A DNA stretch of 64,000 nucleotides from positions 1-64,000 of the forward strand of contig NZ_JBQKME010000011.1 in assembly GCF_052115865.1 (NCBI RefSeq), read 5' to 3'. The DNA comes from Fundicoccus_A sp052115865. Its GTDB lineage: Bacteria > Bacillota > Bacilli > Lactobacillales > Aerococcaceae. The notes below the pieces were generated by a model. That model made no database searches. It saw nothing but the letters and a program-made list of their open reading frames with translations, and was not told the origin of the DNA. A program made the position numbers and the translations under genes. The stretch's first letter is position 1, and each line of letters opens with the position of its first letter. Positions 35,291 through 44,135 of the stretch are shown here, piece by piece.

Positions 35291-37797
35291 TAAGAGAAGA
35301 TAAGATAAATTCGTCAAATGGAAACAAAGCATATCATTCGTATATCATGCAAAAAGCTGGTTTAAATGTACCAGCTTTTGCTGTTTTTCGTTATGAATTG
35401 TATTCAAAAACTGAAGTAAAGAAACAATTACAAGAATTTCAAGAAAGATATAATAAGCAAGAATTATCTTTAGAGGAACTTAGTCATCAATTAAAATCAT
35501 TTGCAAAAGTTGCATTTGAAGAAGAAGATATGGATGAAGTATATGCGTATACACAAAGCTTTAGTAAACAAACTTCTTTTGCGATTCGTTCTTCGGCCAA
35601 TGCCGAAGACCAAGCAAGGCAATCTTTTGCTGGACAGTTTAATACACAGAGTAACGTCAAGCCAGATCAGCTAGAAGTCGCTTTATTAAATACTTTATTA
35701 TCTTTATATGAGCTATCAGCTCTCAATTATTTTTTAACACAAGCTATCAGCCTTGATGAAATCGAAATGATTGTGATGGTTCAAGAGATGATTGTAGGCG
35801 AAATATCAGGTGTGTATTTTACTGCCAATCCACAAGGGATACTCAATGAGCATGTTATTGTTGCCGGCTTTGGTTTAGGGAGTGGCATTGTCGAAGATAA
35901 GGTACCAACAAGCATGACAATCTTGCATCCCGATAGAGATGAAAACAAAGACATCCAACCCAATTTAGATGTCGCTTATAGTGAATTAAATCCAAACGCC
36001 CCTCATTTGAACCACAATCAAATTACTCAGTTGGTTGATATGGCTTACCAAGTTATGGGCTTGTTTGGGGATTTTTTAGACATAGAATTTACTTTCAAAA
36101 ACAATAGATTGTATGTTTTACAAGCACGGCAAATTACAACCTTGCCAGAAGGTCCGATATTTATCTTAGATAATAGTAATATTGTTGAATCTTATCCCGG
36201 TATCTCGACTCCTTTGACTATTAGTTTTGTGAAAGAAGCCTATCGACAAGTCTTTAGAGGTCTGGCAAAAAGAGTATTGCGACAATCAGATGAACAGATT
36301 AATCAATACGATAGCATTTTTTCGAATATGTTGGCAGATGTCAATAGTCGGATCTATTATCAAATTCATAATTGGTATGAACTCTTGCATATGTTACCTT
36401 TTTCAAAAAAGATTATTCCTATTTGGCAAGATATGTTGGGCGTTCGTAATCTGGAACAAGTTGCTCCAACCGTTAAGCTGTCTTTTATTGATAAATCACG
36501 CGTGATTTTTGGAATAATCCGGGCGTTTGTTAGGTCTCCACGAGCAATGGCCAAATTAGATGATGATTTTATACATATACAACAGCATTTTGAGTCTAAC
36601 TATTCAAAACAGGCAAGTATAAAAGAGCTGAGAAATTTATTTACAGAAATTAAAACGGCTATTCTCGAACAATGGGATATCACACTCATCAATGACCTTT
36701 ATGCATTTATATTTACTGGACTTTTAAATAAATCACTTCAGCAACAAGCTGTACCTTCTGAAATTGCTGGCGTTTCACAGATTGAATCCATGAAACCGAT
36801 GCATGCGTTGAATAAAATTATTGAAGAGATTTCTTTAGAGAAAAATAAAGCTTATCAAGAGAAATTGTTTAATTTAAACGAAGATGAATTAGATGTGTTT
36901 TTAGCTAGAGACCAGCATCAGATGACACAAATGATTGTTCATTTTATTGATGAATTTGGCGATCGAGCGCCAGGAGAACTAAAGTTAGAGACCGTAACTT
37001 ACCGCGTTCAACCTATTAAACTGATTCAAATGATTAAACAACAAACTACTAAACACCTATCCCAGCAGACTAAGTTACCTAACAATATAAAGAAAGATGA
37101 AATAAAGCTACCATTCTTAAGTCGCTTTTTTAGAGAACATGCCATACTAGGAATTAAATACCGTGAAAGTTCTCGTATGAATCGAACGAGAATTTATGGA
37201 ATGGTTCGAACCATATTTTTAACCATTGGTCAAAGATTTGTTGAAGCAAACATACTTGAAGAGGTTAGGGATATTTTTTATTTAACAATGGAAGAAATTT
37301 TCTCGATAGATGAAGATTTAAGTGTCAAATTATTGGTTGAGAAAATTAGGGATCGAAAACAACAACTAAAAGTTGACCAGCAACTTCCGGCATTTAATCG
37401 ACTGGTATTTGTGGGAGAAGTTTTTAACCGCTACCCTTCAACCATCCAAAACATTGACCAAGACGAAGCTTATGAAACGGTATTACAAGGGATAGGCTGT
37501 TCAACTGGTAGGATTAAAGCAGAGGTGATTGTGATTAATGATTTGCAAGCAATTGGCGATATTGATGTTCAAGGAAAAATCATTGTAACAACCATGACCG
37601 ATCCTGGTTGGGTGTATTTATTAACACAGGCCATAGGCATAATTGCTGAAAAAGGGTCACTCTTGTCCCACACTGCCATTATTTCTAGAGAGTTAAAGAT
37701 ACCATCCATTGTCAATGTTAAAAATGTCACGCAAAGACTTAAAACAGGTGAAGTCATTGAAATGGATGGTTTAAGTGGTCAGATTAAAAGAGTCTAA
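35287..37797 (+). CDS. PEP-synthase / rifampin-phosphotransferase-like dikinase 2
   Basis: An 836-residue paralogue of the protein at 30434. It has an ATP-binding domain (about 1-290: FAIRSSANAEDQARQSFAGQ, GEISGVYFTANPQG, DIEFTFKNNRLYVLQARQIT), a long divergent acceptor region, and a C-terminal phosphohistidine domain (EKGSLLSHTAIISRELKIPSIV, catalytic His, ending EMDGLSGQIKRV). It lacks the PEP-synthase TIM barrel. Two such proteins in one operon suggest two phosphorylation steps or two acceptors. The ATG at 35287 overlaps the UbiA stop. The product of neither protein can be told from sequence. Confidence 0.85.
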   Translation: MIREDKINSSNGNKAYHSYIMQKAGLNVPAFAVFRYELYSKTEVKKQLQEFQERYNKQELSLEELSHQLKSFAKVAFEEEDMDEVYAYTQSFSKQTSFAIRSSANAEDQARQSFAGQFNTQSNVKPDQLEVALLNTLLSLYELSALNYFLTQAISLDEIEMIVMVQEMIVGEISGVYFTANPQGILNEHVIVAGFGLGSGIVEDKVPTSMTILHPDRDENKDIQPNLDVAYSELNPNAPHLNHNQITQLVDMAYQVMGLFGDFLDIEFTFKNNRLYVLQARQITTLPEGPIFILDNSNIVESYPGISTPLTISFVKEAYRQVFRGLAKRVLRQSDEQINQYDSIFSNMLADVNSRIYYQIHNWYELLHMLPFSKKIIPIWQDMLGVRNLEQVAPTVKLSFIDKSRVIFGIIRAFVRSPRAMAKLDDDFIHIQQHFESNYSKQASIKELRNLFTEIKTAILEQWDITLINDLYAFIFTGLLNKSLQQQAVPSEIAGVSQIESMKPMHALNKIIEEISLEKNKAYQEKLFNLNEDELDVFLARDQHQMTQMIVHFIDEFGDRAPGELKLETVTYRVQPIKLIQMIKQQTTKHLSQQTKLPNNIKKDEIKLPFLSRFFREHAILGIKYRESSRMNRTRIYGMVRTIFLTIGQRFVEANILEEVRDIFYLTMEEIFSIDEDLSVKLLVEKIRDRKQQLKVDQQLPAFNRLVFVGEVFNRYPSTIQNIDQDEAYETVLQGIGCSTGRIKAEVIVINDLQAIGDIDVQGKIIVTTMTDPGWVYLLTQAIGIIAEKGSLLSHTAIISRELKIPSIVNVKNVTQRLKTGEVIEMDGLSGQIKRV

Positions 37798-37825
37798 ATT
37801 TAGCTTTGCATTGGAGGAATCATCA

Positions 37826-38890
37826 ATGGAGATTAAACAAGTTTTTGCAAATACAAAAGAAGCGCTTGATTTTCTTTTGTTGCCGTGGAGATTATATCCG
37901 GCAAATGAACGCATGGAATCAACTGCTGAAATTGAAGCACTTTTGGCAGGAACACATGTGCTCAGTCCTACTTTTTCCTTTCAAGCATATATTGCCTATG
38001 TTGACCAAGAAGCTGTCATCCGTTCTGCCTTAATCTATAATCGAACAAACAATGAAAGCTTTCTAGGCTTTTTTGAAGCGGTTAACTTACCCCAAGTCAT
38101 GGAAAAATTTATGGATTTTATTTTTGAGCAAGCTAGATCACTTGGTGCCAAAAAACTTATCGGGCCTGTCAATGGAAGTTTTTGGTTGGGTTATCGAATG
38201 AAACTTTCAAATTTTGATTGTGCTCCATTTACTGGCGAGCCTCACAATTTGGATTATTATCCCGATTTATGGCAAACAATTGGTTTTGAATTAGTTGAAC
38301 AATATCAATCACATTTTTACACACAATCGCCCTTGGGCTTCCAAGCCGAAAGACTTAAAAAACGTTACAGGCATTTTATTGATCGAGGTTACCAATTTGT
38401 ACATCCTAAAAAAGATGATTGGTCCAAGGTGTCATTGGAAGTCTTTTATTTATTGAAAAAACTTTATGCAGACTTTCCTGTATTTCAATCCATTACTGAC
38501 AGTCAATTTTCAGAAATTTTTGCCGCCTACAAACAAATTCTTGACTTTTCAATGGTAACTTTAGCTTACTATGAATCCAAACTCGTTGGCTTTTTTATCC
38601 CACTCCCCGACTATGGAACGATTGTTTATCAAAAGCTCACGCCACTTAACATCTTTAAAATACTGACACGACGTAAAAAAGCTAAGCGATATATTTTGTT
38701 ATATTTAGGTGTAGATGCGGATCACCTTGGTTTAGGGTCTGCCCTTTCATATATTGTATTTAAAAATATTAAAAAGAGAAAGGCTTTATCAATCGGAGCT
38801 CTTATCCATCAAGGCAAAATTACCAACCATTATGTCAAAGAATTACAAACGGCACATACTGACTATGGACTTTTTGAAATAAAACTTTAA
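37826..38890 (+). CDS. GNAT-fold acyltransferase-like protein of the lipid operon
   Basis: A 354-residue cytoplasmic protein resembling the YghO-like, double GNAT-fold family. It has GPVNGSFWLGYRMK, then FTGEPHNLDYYPDLWQTIGFE (around residues 117-157), the typical 'EPHNP-YYP-L---GF' pattern. The C-terminal half has a second GNAT-like fold (YLGVDADHLGLGSAL). Relatives of this type are of unknown activity but often sit beside lipid genes. The ATG at 37826 has TTGGAGG upstream; the frame from 37775 overlaps the dikinase. Last gene before a strong terminator. It might acylate an amine or hydroxyl of the lipid head. Confidence 0.65.
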   Translation: MEIKQVFANTKEALDFLLLPWRLYPANERMESTAEIEALLAGTHVLSPTFSFQAYIAYVDQEAVIRSALIYNRTNNESFLGFFEAVNLPQVMEKFMDFIFEQARSLGAKKLIGPVNGSFWLGYRMKLSNFDCAPFTGEPHNLDYYPDLWQTIGFELVEQYQSHFYTQSPLGFQAERLKKRYRHFIDRGYQFVHPKKDDWSKVSLEVFYLLKKLYADFPVFQSITDSQFSEIFAAYKQILDFSMVTLAYYESKLVGFFIPLPDYGTIVYQKLTPLNIFKILTRRKKAKRYILLYLGVDADHLGLGSALSYIVFKNIKKRKALSIGALIHQGKITNHYVKELQTAHTDYGLFEIKL

Positions 38891-38891
38891 A

Positions 38892-38937
38892 TAACGACCA
38901 GCTATTGGAAAGTAATTCATCCAATAGCTGGTCGTTT
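38892..38937. terminator. bidirectional terminator ending the lipid operon
   Basis: AACGACCAGCTATTGGA and TCCAATAGCTGGTCGTT form a 17-base perfect stem with a ten-base loop. It lies immediately after the plus-strand operon and faces the minus-strand gene ending at 38945; a dispersed-motif copy (38940-38949) follows it directly. Confidence 0.9.
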
Positions 38938-38944
38938 ATGATAT

Positions 38945-39328
38945 TTATTTAATGGCTTCAACGGCAATTTGTACTTTTGCTCCTCGAAGTAGTTGTCCAC
39001 CAAAAGTAAGACGGGCAGGATAAGGTTCATAAAAATATTCGGCATAAATTGCATTAAATGCATCAAAATCATTCATGTCACTTAGGATCACAGTAGTTTT
39101 GACCACATGCGACAGATCCATTTCTTCTTCATGTAAGATTTCATTAATATTGGTCAAACACTGGACCGTTTGTTCCTTTATATCAGCCGCAATCTCATTT
39201 GTAACAGGATTTATCGGCAATTGACCTGACACATAAACTATATTACCAGATATAATGGCTTGCGAATATGGACCAATCACTTTTGGTGCTTCATTTGTTT
39301 GAATTACTTTTCTTCTACTTCTTGTCAT
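38945..39328 (-). CDS. RidA/YjgF-family enamine/imine deaminase
   Basis: A 127-residue trimeric RidA-like protein that hydrolyses reactive enamines made by PLP enzymes. It has APKVIGPYSQAIISGN at the N-terminus, VYVSGQLP, and the active Arg in YPARLTFGGQLLRGAKVQI with Glu in AVEAIK. The central 'PARLTFGGQLL' differs from the common PARS-V--- block, so it may belong to a subfamily. It starts about 13 bases after the kinase gene stop and is probably co-transcribed with it. Confidence 0.9.
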   Translation of the reverse strand: MTRSRRKVIQTNEAPKVIGPYSQAIISGNIVYVSGQLPINPVTNEIAADIKEQTVQCLTNINEILHEEEMDLSHVVKTTVILSDMNDFDAFNAIYAEYFYEPYPARLTFGGQLLRGAKVQIAVEAIK

Positions 39329-39341
39329 GACAACACTTCTT

Positions 39342-40214
39342 TCATATATAATTTATTTTTTCTGCTCTCAAGATTCTTTCCATTTCATCTATCGCATCTG
39401 TATAATAGCTTCGACCAAATTTATGTAAGTGGACCATTAATAGATATAAACGATAAAATCGTAATCTGAATTCATAGCCAGATTTTAATGGATACTCGGC
39501 TTGATAAGCCTCATAAAAATCATGGTTAAATCCACCAAAAACAGTTGTAATCCCAATATCAAATTCACGGTCACCGTATAATGGCGAAGGATCAAATAAA
39601 GCAGGCTCTCCATTTTTGAGAAACATAAAATTCCCGCTCCACAAGTCTCCATGTAAAAGTGACGATTCACTTTCATGTTGACTTAAACTTTCTACGATTA
39701 TTTTTCTGACGTCTTTAAACGTCTCCACATCTTGTCTATTCCACAATCCTTTATCGATTAGTTCTTCATTTAGAACATCTAATCGCTGATTCACAAACAA
39801 CACAAGCCATGAATTTGTCCATTCATTTTCAAAACAAATACTACCGCCTTGATACGGAAATTCAAAACCAAATTGCTTGTTTTCTTGTTGAATCCGGTGC
39901 ATCTTAGCTACTAATTTTCCTAAATCTTTTTGACTTCCTTGCCCTTCTTCTAAAAACTCCAACAGTAAATAAGGGTGGTTTTCAATAACACCATGAGCAA
40001 TTATTTCTGGTGTCCTTATGCCATTGTCAGCAAATAACTCCAAGCCTTTAATTTCAGCTGCATAAAAATCAGTTGTTTGATCAGGTCGTAGCAATAAAAA
40101 GTAGGTTTTTTCATTGGATACAACACGATACATATGTTTTGCATTCGCTTGACTCAATGTTTCAATTGAATCAATTGATTGAAGAGGAATATTTTTGAAC
40201 CATTCATTGTTCAA
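39342..40214 (-). CDS. fructosamine kinase-like protein
   Basis: A 290-residue protein of the fructosamine/ketosamine-3-kinase family (protein-kinase-like fold). The catalytic loop is LLHGDLWSGNFMF (near residue 190), and the metal-binding segment is FDPSPLYGDREFDI. It phosphorylates sugar-amine adducts (deglycation) or small ketosamines. The upstream ribosome binding site AAAGGA suits a TTG at 40214, nine bases away; the TTG at 40223 is only one base from it. It is followed by RidA, another protein-repair or metabolite-repair enzyme, which may be a damage-repair pair. Confidence 0.9.
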   Translation of the reverse strand: MNNEWFKNIPLQSIDSIETLSQANAKHMYRVVSNEKTYFLLLRPDQTTDFYAAEIKGLELFADNGIRTPEIIAHGVIENHPYLLLEFLEEGQGSQKDLGKLVAKMHRIQQENKQFGFEFPYQGGSICFENEWTNSWLVLFVNQRLDVLNEELIDKGLWNRQDVETFKDVRKIIVESLSQHESESSLLHGDLWSGNFMFLKNGEPALFDPSPLYGDREFDIGITTVFGGFNHDFYEAYQAEYPLKSGYEFRLRFYRLYLLMVHLHKFGRSYYTDAIDEMERILRAEKINYI

Positions 40215-40377
40215 TGAAACCAATCCTTTCTTATGTAATTATAATCTAGAAATCTCTTTCTTAACAAGTTTATTTTTTTATTTTATCATATATTTTGGAA
40301 TTTATATTATTTGCATCAATAAATAATATAGTTTAAAACTATCATTTGATACCAAAAATACCACTATAAAAACCAAA

Positions 40378-40414
40378 AAATTCCGAAGCACTCTAAATTG
40401 AGTGTCCGGAATTT
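40378..40414 (-). terminator. terminator after agaS
   Basis: AATTCCG...CGGAATT outer stem and ACTC/GAGT inner stem, with T runs both ways. It follows the minus-strand gene ending at 40434. Confidence 0.75.
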
Positions 40415-40433
40415 CATAAAAAATTTTTTTTTT

Positions 40434-41597
40434 CTAAGCTTTATATTCGTGTAAAATTACTCCTTGAACAACACGGTTGACAGTCCCTGTTGGAGATGGT
40501 TTATCTGGATTGTTACCCACTTTTATCGCAGCCAATAAAGACAAGGTTTGAGCAAAAATAACAAATGGTAAGCTCAAGTAGACATCTTCGATATGGCTAT
40601 ATTTTGCATCAAAGTTATATTGTTTGTTATCAATACCTTCGATAGAATCAACGGAAATCGCCACTACTTGACGTGCAATTTGATCATGGTAAACTTCATT
40701 GATTAAATCAGCATCGTATTGACGGCTGTATGGATTGCTTGAAACAAAATTAATCACCAATGTATTTTCATCAATTAGAGATTTTGGACCATGACGGAAG
40801 CCGAGTGGTGTTTCATACATTGTCGCAATCTTACCAGCTGTTAACTCTAAGATCTTTAATTGCGCTTCGCGAGCTAAACCAAAAAAACCGGCAGACCCTA
40901 AATAAATAACTCTATTAAAATCTAAATCAATAATTTCTTGTACGAATGACGCATCTGCTAACATTTGTTGACCCATTTCAATCAAGTCAGAAACAACTTT
41001 TTCTTTATCCGTATTGGCATCAAACACTAATAAAGCAGTTAATAACATACAAGTAAAGCTACCTGTCATTGCAAAACCGGCATCATTTGAACGACTAGGT
41101 TGCAACAATAACAAGTTCTCAGCATCACCTTCTGCAGCTTTAGCTAACTTCCCTTCAGCAGCACAAGTAATGGTAATTTGATAAAAATCCTTAACCAGTT
41201 GCTTAGCTAAGTTAACGGTTGCCACACTTTCAGGTGAATTTCCACTACGAGCAAATGAAACTAAAATTGTTGGGATATCTTCTTGGAAAATATAGTCTGG
41301 AGCCGCCACAATATCTGTTGTAGCTACAGCTTGGAAACGAATTTTCTTTTGATCATGAATTTTATTTAAATATGGACTAATTGTTTCCCCAACAAAAGCT
41401 GATGTACCTGCTCCTGAAAAAATTACTTGAACAAACTCATGTTTAGCTTGTATTTTTTCTAAATATGTAGTAATTTCTTCGGCTTTGGCTTGATAGTTAT
41501 CCAATACTTCTTGCCATAATTCAGGTTGCTGCTTAATTTCACGTGTTGTAATTTCTGCACCGAGTTCGGTCAATTGTGCAGTATCCATTTCAAACAT
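40434..41597 (-). CDS. agaS: SIS-domain ketose/aldose isomerase (AgaS-like)
   Basis: A 387-residue protein with two SIS domains (about 45-190 and 210-350), including FSGAGTSAFVGE and VSFARSGNSPES. AgaS acts as galactosamine-6-phosphate deaminase/isomerase, forming tagatose-6-phosphate. It directly follows lacD, and the pair makes a route from galactosamine-type sugar phosphates to triose phosphates. The ATG at 41597 has AGGAGG upstream. No PTS genes or 6-phosphotagatose kinase are in view; they must lie elsewhere. Confidence 0.9.
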   Translation of the reverse strand: MFEMDTAQLTELGAEITTREIKQQPELWQEVLDNYQAKAEEITTYLEKIQAKHEFVQVIFSGAGTSAFVGETISPYLNKIHDQKKIRFQAVATTDIVAAPDYIFQEDIPTILVSFARSGNSPESVATVNLAKQLVKDFYQITITCAAEGKLAKAAEGDAENLLLLQPSRSNDAGFAMTGSFTCMLLTALLVFDANTDKEKVVSDLIEMGQQMLADASFVQEIIDLDFNRVIYLGSAGFFGLAREAQLKILELTAGKIATMYETPLGFRHGPKSLIDENTLVINFVSSNPYSRQYDADLINEVYHDQIARQVVAISVDSIEGIDNKQYNFDAKYSHIEDVYLSLPFVIFAQTLSLLAAIKVGNNPDKPSPTGTVNRVVQGVILHEYKA

Positions 41598-41641
41598 GTT
41601 ATTCCTCCTAATTATTTTTTAAAGCAGAGATATTTATTTGA

Positions 41642-42640
41642 TTAATGAATCACTTCAAAGTCGTTTGTCCAAGGTGTGGCGGTTTCTTTAAGGGCATCAT
41701 TTAGGGATTCAATATTAGCGCGACCGGTTGTTTGAAGCCACTCAAGAGTTGCCTCTTCGCCCTTTTCAACGTAAACATTGACAGCATCTTTCCATGTTGC
41801 ACGTCCGCAAAGCACGCCATTGAAAACTGCTCCTGCTTCTTTTGCCAGGCATAATGTTTGATTAAATAACTCCATGCTAACCCCAGCACTTAAGAAAATA
41901 TATGGAATGTGAGTCGCATCACTTTGTTCTTTAAAGTATGCCATGGCTTCTTCACGCGTGTAGACTGGTTCTTGCCCTTCTTTTGTATAACCTTGAACAA
42001 AGTTCATATTAACAGGTACTTCCACTTTTAAGACATCAACTTGGTATTTTTCTTTCGAAAATTCTTTCATTGCAGCAATAACTTTGGCTGGTTTAACTTT
42101 CGCAAAAGCTTCACCTTTTTCGTTGTCGCCATTGGCATCATAGGTTAAAATCTCTAAGAAAAATGGCATGTCAAGTGCTTTACATTCTTGCCCCAAACGT
42201 TCCATGTAAACATGCTTAAACTCATTGATTGCTTCATCTTCATCTGCATCATAATATAAAAGGAATTTAACAGAATCTGCTCCGGCTTCTTTAAGACGAT
42301 AAACAGACCATTCCGTTAATAAATCAGGTAAACGTCCAACTTCAGTAGCATCGTAACCTGTTTTTTCATAAGCAACTAGTAAGCCAGCTGACGCATCTCT
42401 AAGTTCTGCAGCAGGTAAACCATATTCTGGATCAAGTAAAATTGAACTTGCGTATTTAGTTAGTTCTGCAGAAACTAATTTTTTGAATTCTACAATCGTT
42501 TCTTCTGGATCCGTTACATTGGCGCCTTCTGCTAACATTTTCTTTAAAGAACCACGTTGATCGATTGCTAATGCAGCAATAACATTTTGTTCATTTGATA
42601 AGCGTTTGATTGCTTCAAGTTTTTCTGCTGATAATTTCAC
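41642..42640 (-). CDS. lacD: tagatose 1,6-bisphosphate aldolase
   Basis: A class I aldolase splitting tagatose-1,6-bisphosphate to DHAP and glyceraldehyde-3-phosphate. Matches to LacD are strong: ALAIDQRGSLKKML, SILLDPEYGLPA, DSVKFLLYYD (Schiff-base region), VLKVEVPVNM, and GVLCGRATWKDAV. A GTG at 42640 gives about 332 residues, the family length. A longer frame opens at GTG 42682 (346 residues), but that start lies only about 14 bases from the predicted transcript start and inside the operator region. The ribosome binding site is weak for both. Two motif copies flank it (41629) and none lie inside. Confidence 0.93.
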   Translation of the reverse strand: MKLSAEKLEAIKRLSNEQNVIAALAIDQRGSLKKMLAEGANVTDPEETIVEFKKLVSAELTKYASSILLDPEYGLPAAELRDASAGLLVAYEKTGYDATEVGRLPDLLTEWSVYRLKEAGADSVKFLLYYDADEDEAINEFKHVYMERLGQECKALDMPFFLEILTYDANGDNEKGEAFAKVKPAKVIAAMKEFSKEKYQVDVLKVEVPVNMNFVQGYTKEGQEPVYTREEAMAYFKEQSDATHIPYIFLSAGVSMELFNQTLCLAKEAGAVFNGVLCGRATWKDAVNVYVEKGEEATLEWLQTTGRANIESLNDALKETATPWTNDFEVIH

Positions 42641-42683
42641 TTTACCCAAAATAATTCCAACTTTCTTTAGATTATTATTCACA

Positions 42684-42730
42684 ACTGGTAGTAACCACTT
42701 TAATTATAAAAGATATTCATAGAAAGTCAA
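42684..42730 (-). promoter_or_regulatory. lacD promoter with GntR (dre-like) operator
   Basis: On the minus strand TTGACT (42730-42725) and TATAAT (42708-42703) with a 16-base spacer. Overlapping the start site is the palindrome ACTGGTAGTAACCACT (42684-42699). Its ACTGGT...ACCACT arms match the dre consensus (ACTGGTCTAGACCACT) bound by NagR/DasR regulators of the GntR/HutC group. The gene for such a regulator lies immediately upstream. Confidence 0.75.
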
Positions 42731-42755
42731 TGGTCGTTATTCATTCACTGAGTGA

Positions 42756-43475
42756 TTAGTTTCGATTGATATGAACCATCCGATAAGAAAATTTATCTGC
42801 TCGGGCAATACTCTTGGTGTATTCAATCAATTCGTTTTTAGAACTATAAGCTTTACGCGTTATTTCCAGCACAGGACTATCTGCAGTAATTTCAAGGTGG
42901 TCTGCAGCTTCATTTGTAGCAAGATTAGCAAAAATTTCTTCCTCAGCTTGTTTGATGACAGTCTGATAATCTTCACGCAAAATATCGTACAAGGCACGAC
43001 TTTCAAAATCTTGATCGATTAAGCCAGGAAACATTTTCCTTACTAAAAAGGTCTCTTCAATCATCATCGGTATTTCATCAGCCAAGCGTTTACGATACAA
43101 ATAAATAATTTTATCACCCTCTTGTGCTGGTAAGAAAGCTGCCAGTTCTTCATTGCAAAGAATAATTTTTTTCGCAATGATTTCTGTTTGAGGTTGCCTG
43201 CCGAGAGCTTTCATATGTTCGGTAAAGCTATACATAGACCCAATATTGATGGCTTGTTGAAAATGATCAGTGATCATACTTCCTATTCCAGGTCTTGCTT
43301 TGATATAGCCTAGTTCTTCAAGCTGTTTCAATGCTAACCGAACCGTGGTCCGACTAATTTGATATTGTTCCGCAATTTTTCGCTCAGACGGTAAATAATC
43401 ACCAGCTTGTAAATGTTGATTAATATATTGAATCAGCTGTTCACTTAATTGTATATAAATAGGTTTTTCAGTCAT
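42756..43475 (-). CDS. GntR-family (HutC/NagR-type) transcriptional regulator
   Basis: A 239-residue repressor. The N-terminal winged helix (about 1-68) has PSERKIAEQYQISRTTVRLA. The C-terminal UTRA domain (about 85-235) binds a phosphorylated amino-sugar or similar effector (KALGRQPQTEI, YTKSIARAD...FSYRM). Read with the dre-like palindrome just downstream, it probably represses lacD-agaS and responds to an amino-sugar phosphate. The ATG at 43475 has GGAGGGG four bases upstream. Confidence 0.92.
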   Translation of the reverse strand: MTEKPIYIQLSEQLIQYINQHLQAGDYLPSERKIAEQYQISRTTVRLALKQLEELGYIKARPGIGSMITDHFQQAINIGSMYSFTEHMKALGRQPQTEIIAKKIILCNEELAAFLPAQEGDKIIYLYRKRLADEIPMMIEETFLVRKMFPGLIDQDFESRALYDILREDYQTVIKQAEEEIFANLATNEAADHLEITADSPVLEITRKAYSSKNELIEYTKSIARADKFSYRMVHINRN

Positions 43476-43550
43476 AAGACCCCTCCAGTCATTTTCGATA
43501 ATCCAATCATAGTGTCAATTAGCTCAACTTACAAGTTCTTCTTTCAAATC

Positions 43551-43628
43551 TTTTTAATAAATATCTCTGACCATGTAAAAACACAGTACCATTTAATAGC
43601 ACTGTGTTGATATAGAGGTATTTATTTA
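43551..43628 (-). terminator. nested terminator built around dispersed-motif copies
   Basis: On the minus strand AACACAGT and ACTGTGTT form an inner stem followed by TTTTTAC. Outside it, AAATAAATACCTCT (about 43620) can pair with AGAGATATTTATT (43556-43568), the dispersed motif. It follows the cupin gene ending at 43632. Confidence 0.75.
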
Positions 43629-43631
43629 AAA

Positions 43632-44060
43632 TTAGTGTTCATTTGGATCATCAATCGCATCTTGGTGCGTTTCATGAACTGTGCCCGCTAAATGATCAGG
43701 ACCTGCATATACGGTATATAATTTTAAAGGTTCGCCTGAATTATTTTCGACATTATGCCAAACATCTGCTGGAACAAAAATCGCATCATCAGCATAAACT
43801 TCTTGAGTAAAATCTAAATTGTCTTCCGTTGGCCCCATTTTACAAATCCCTTGACCACTAACGATGTGAAGAAATTGATCGATACCTTCATGAATCTCCA
43901 AGCCAATATCATCACCAGGTTGGATTGTCATAGTGGTTACTTGAAGTTTTTCACCTGTCCAAAGGGTTGTACGATAATTATTATTCTCAACGGCTAGCTT
44001 GTCAATATTCACAACATAAGGTTCTTTACCATGGTCTTTGTGCTCAACATTTTCTGACAT
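43632..44060 (-). CDS. cupin-domain protein
   Basis: A 142-residue single-cupin protein. The first cupin motif is GDDIGLEIHEGIDQFLHIVSGQG with Glu/His metal ligands; the second is VPADVWHNVEN. The tail is His/Asp rich. Such proteins include metal-dependent isomerases and small-molecule binders; the activity is unknown. RBS GAGGAG, ATG at 44060. It may be co-transcribed with the acetyltransferase upstream (about 75 bases apart). Confidence 0.85.
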   Translation of the reverse strand: MSENVEHKDHGKEPYVVNIDKLAVENNNYRTTLWTGEKLQVTTMTIQPGDDIGLEIHEGIDQFLHIVSGQGICKMGPTEDNLDFTQEVYADDAIFVPADVWHNVENNSGEPLKLYTVYAGPDHLAGTVHETHQDAIDDPNEH

Positions 44061-44135
44061 AAATAATCTCCTCTTTCTTTATAATGGATCTAATTATATT
44101 ATAATCCTTTTGACTAGGGATGCCAGTTAAATGGT

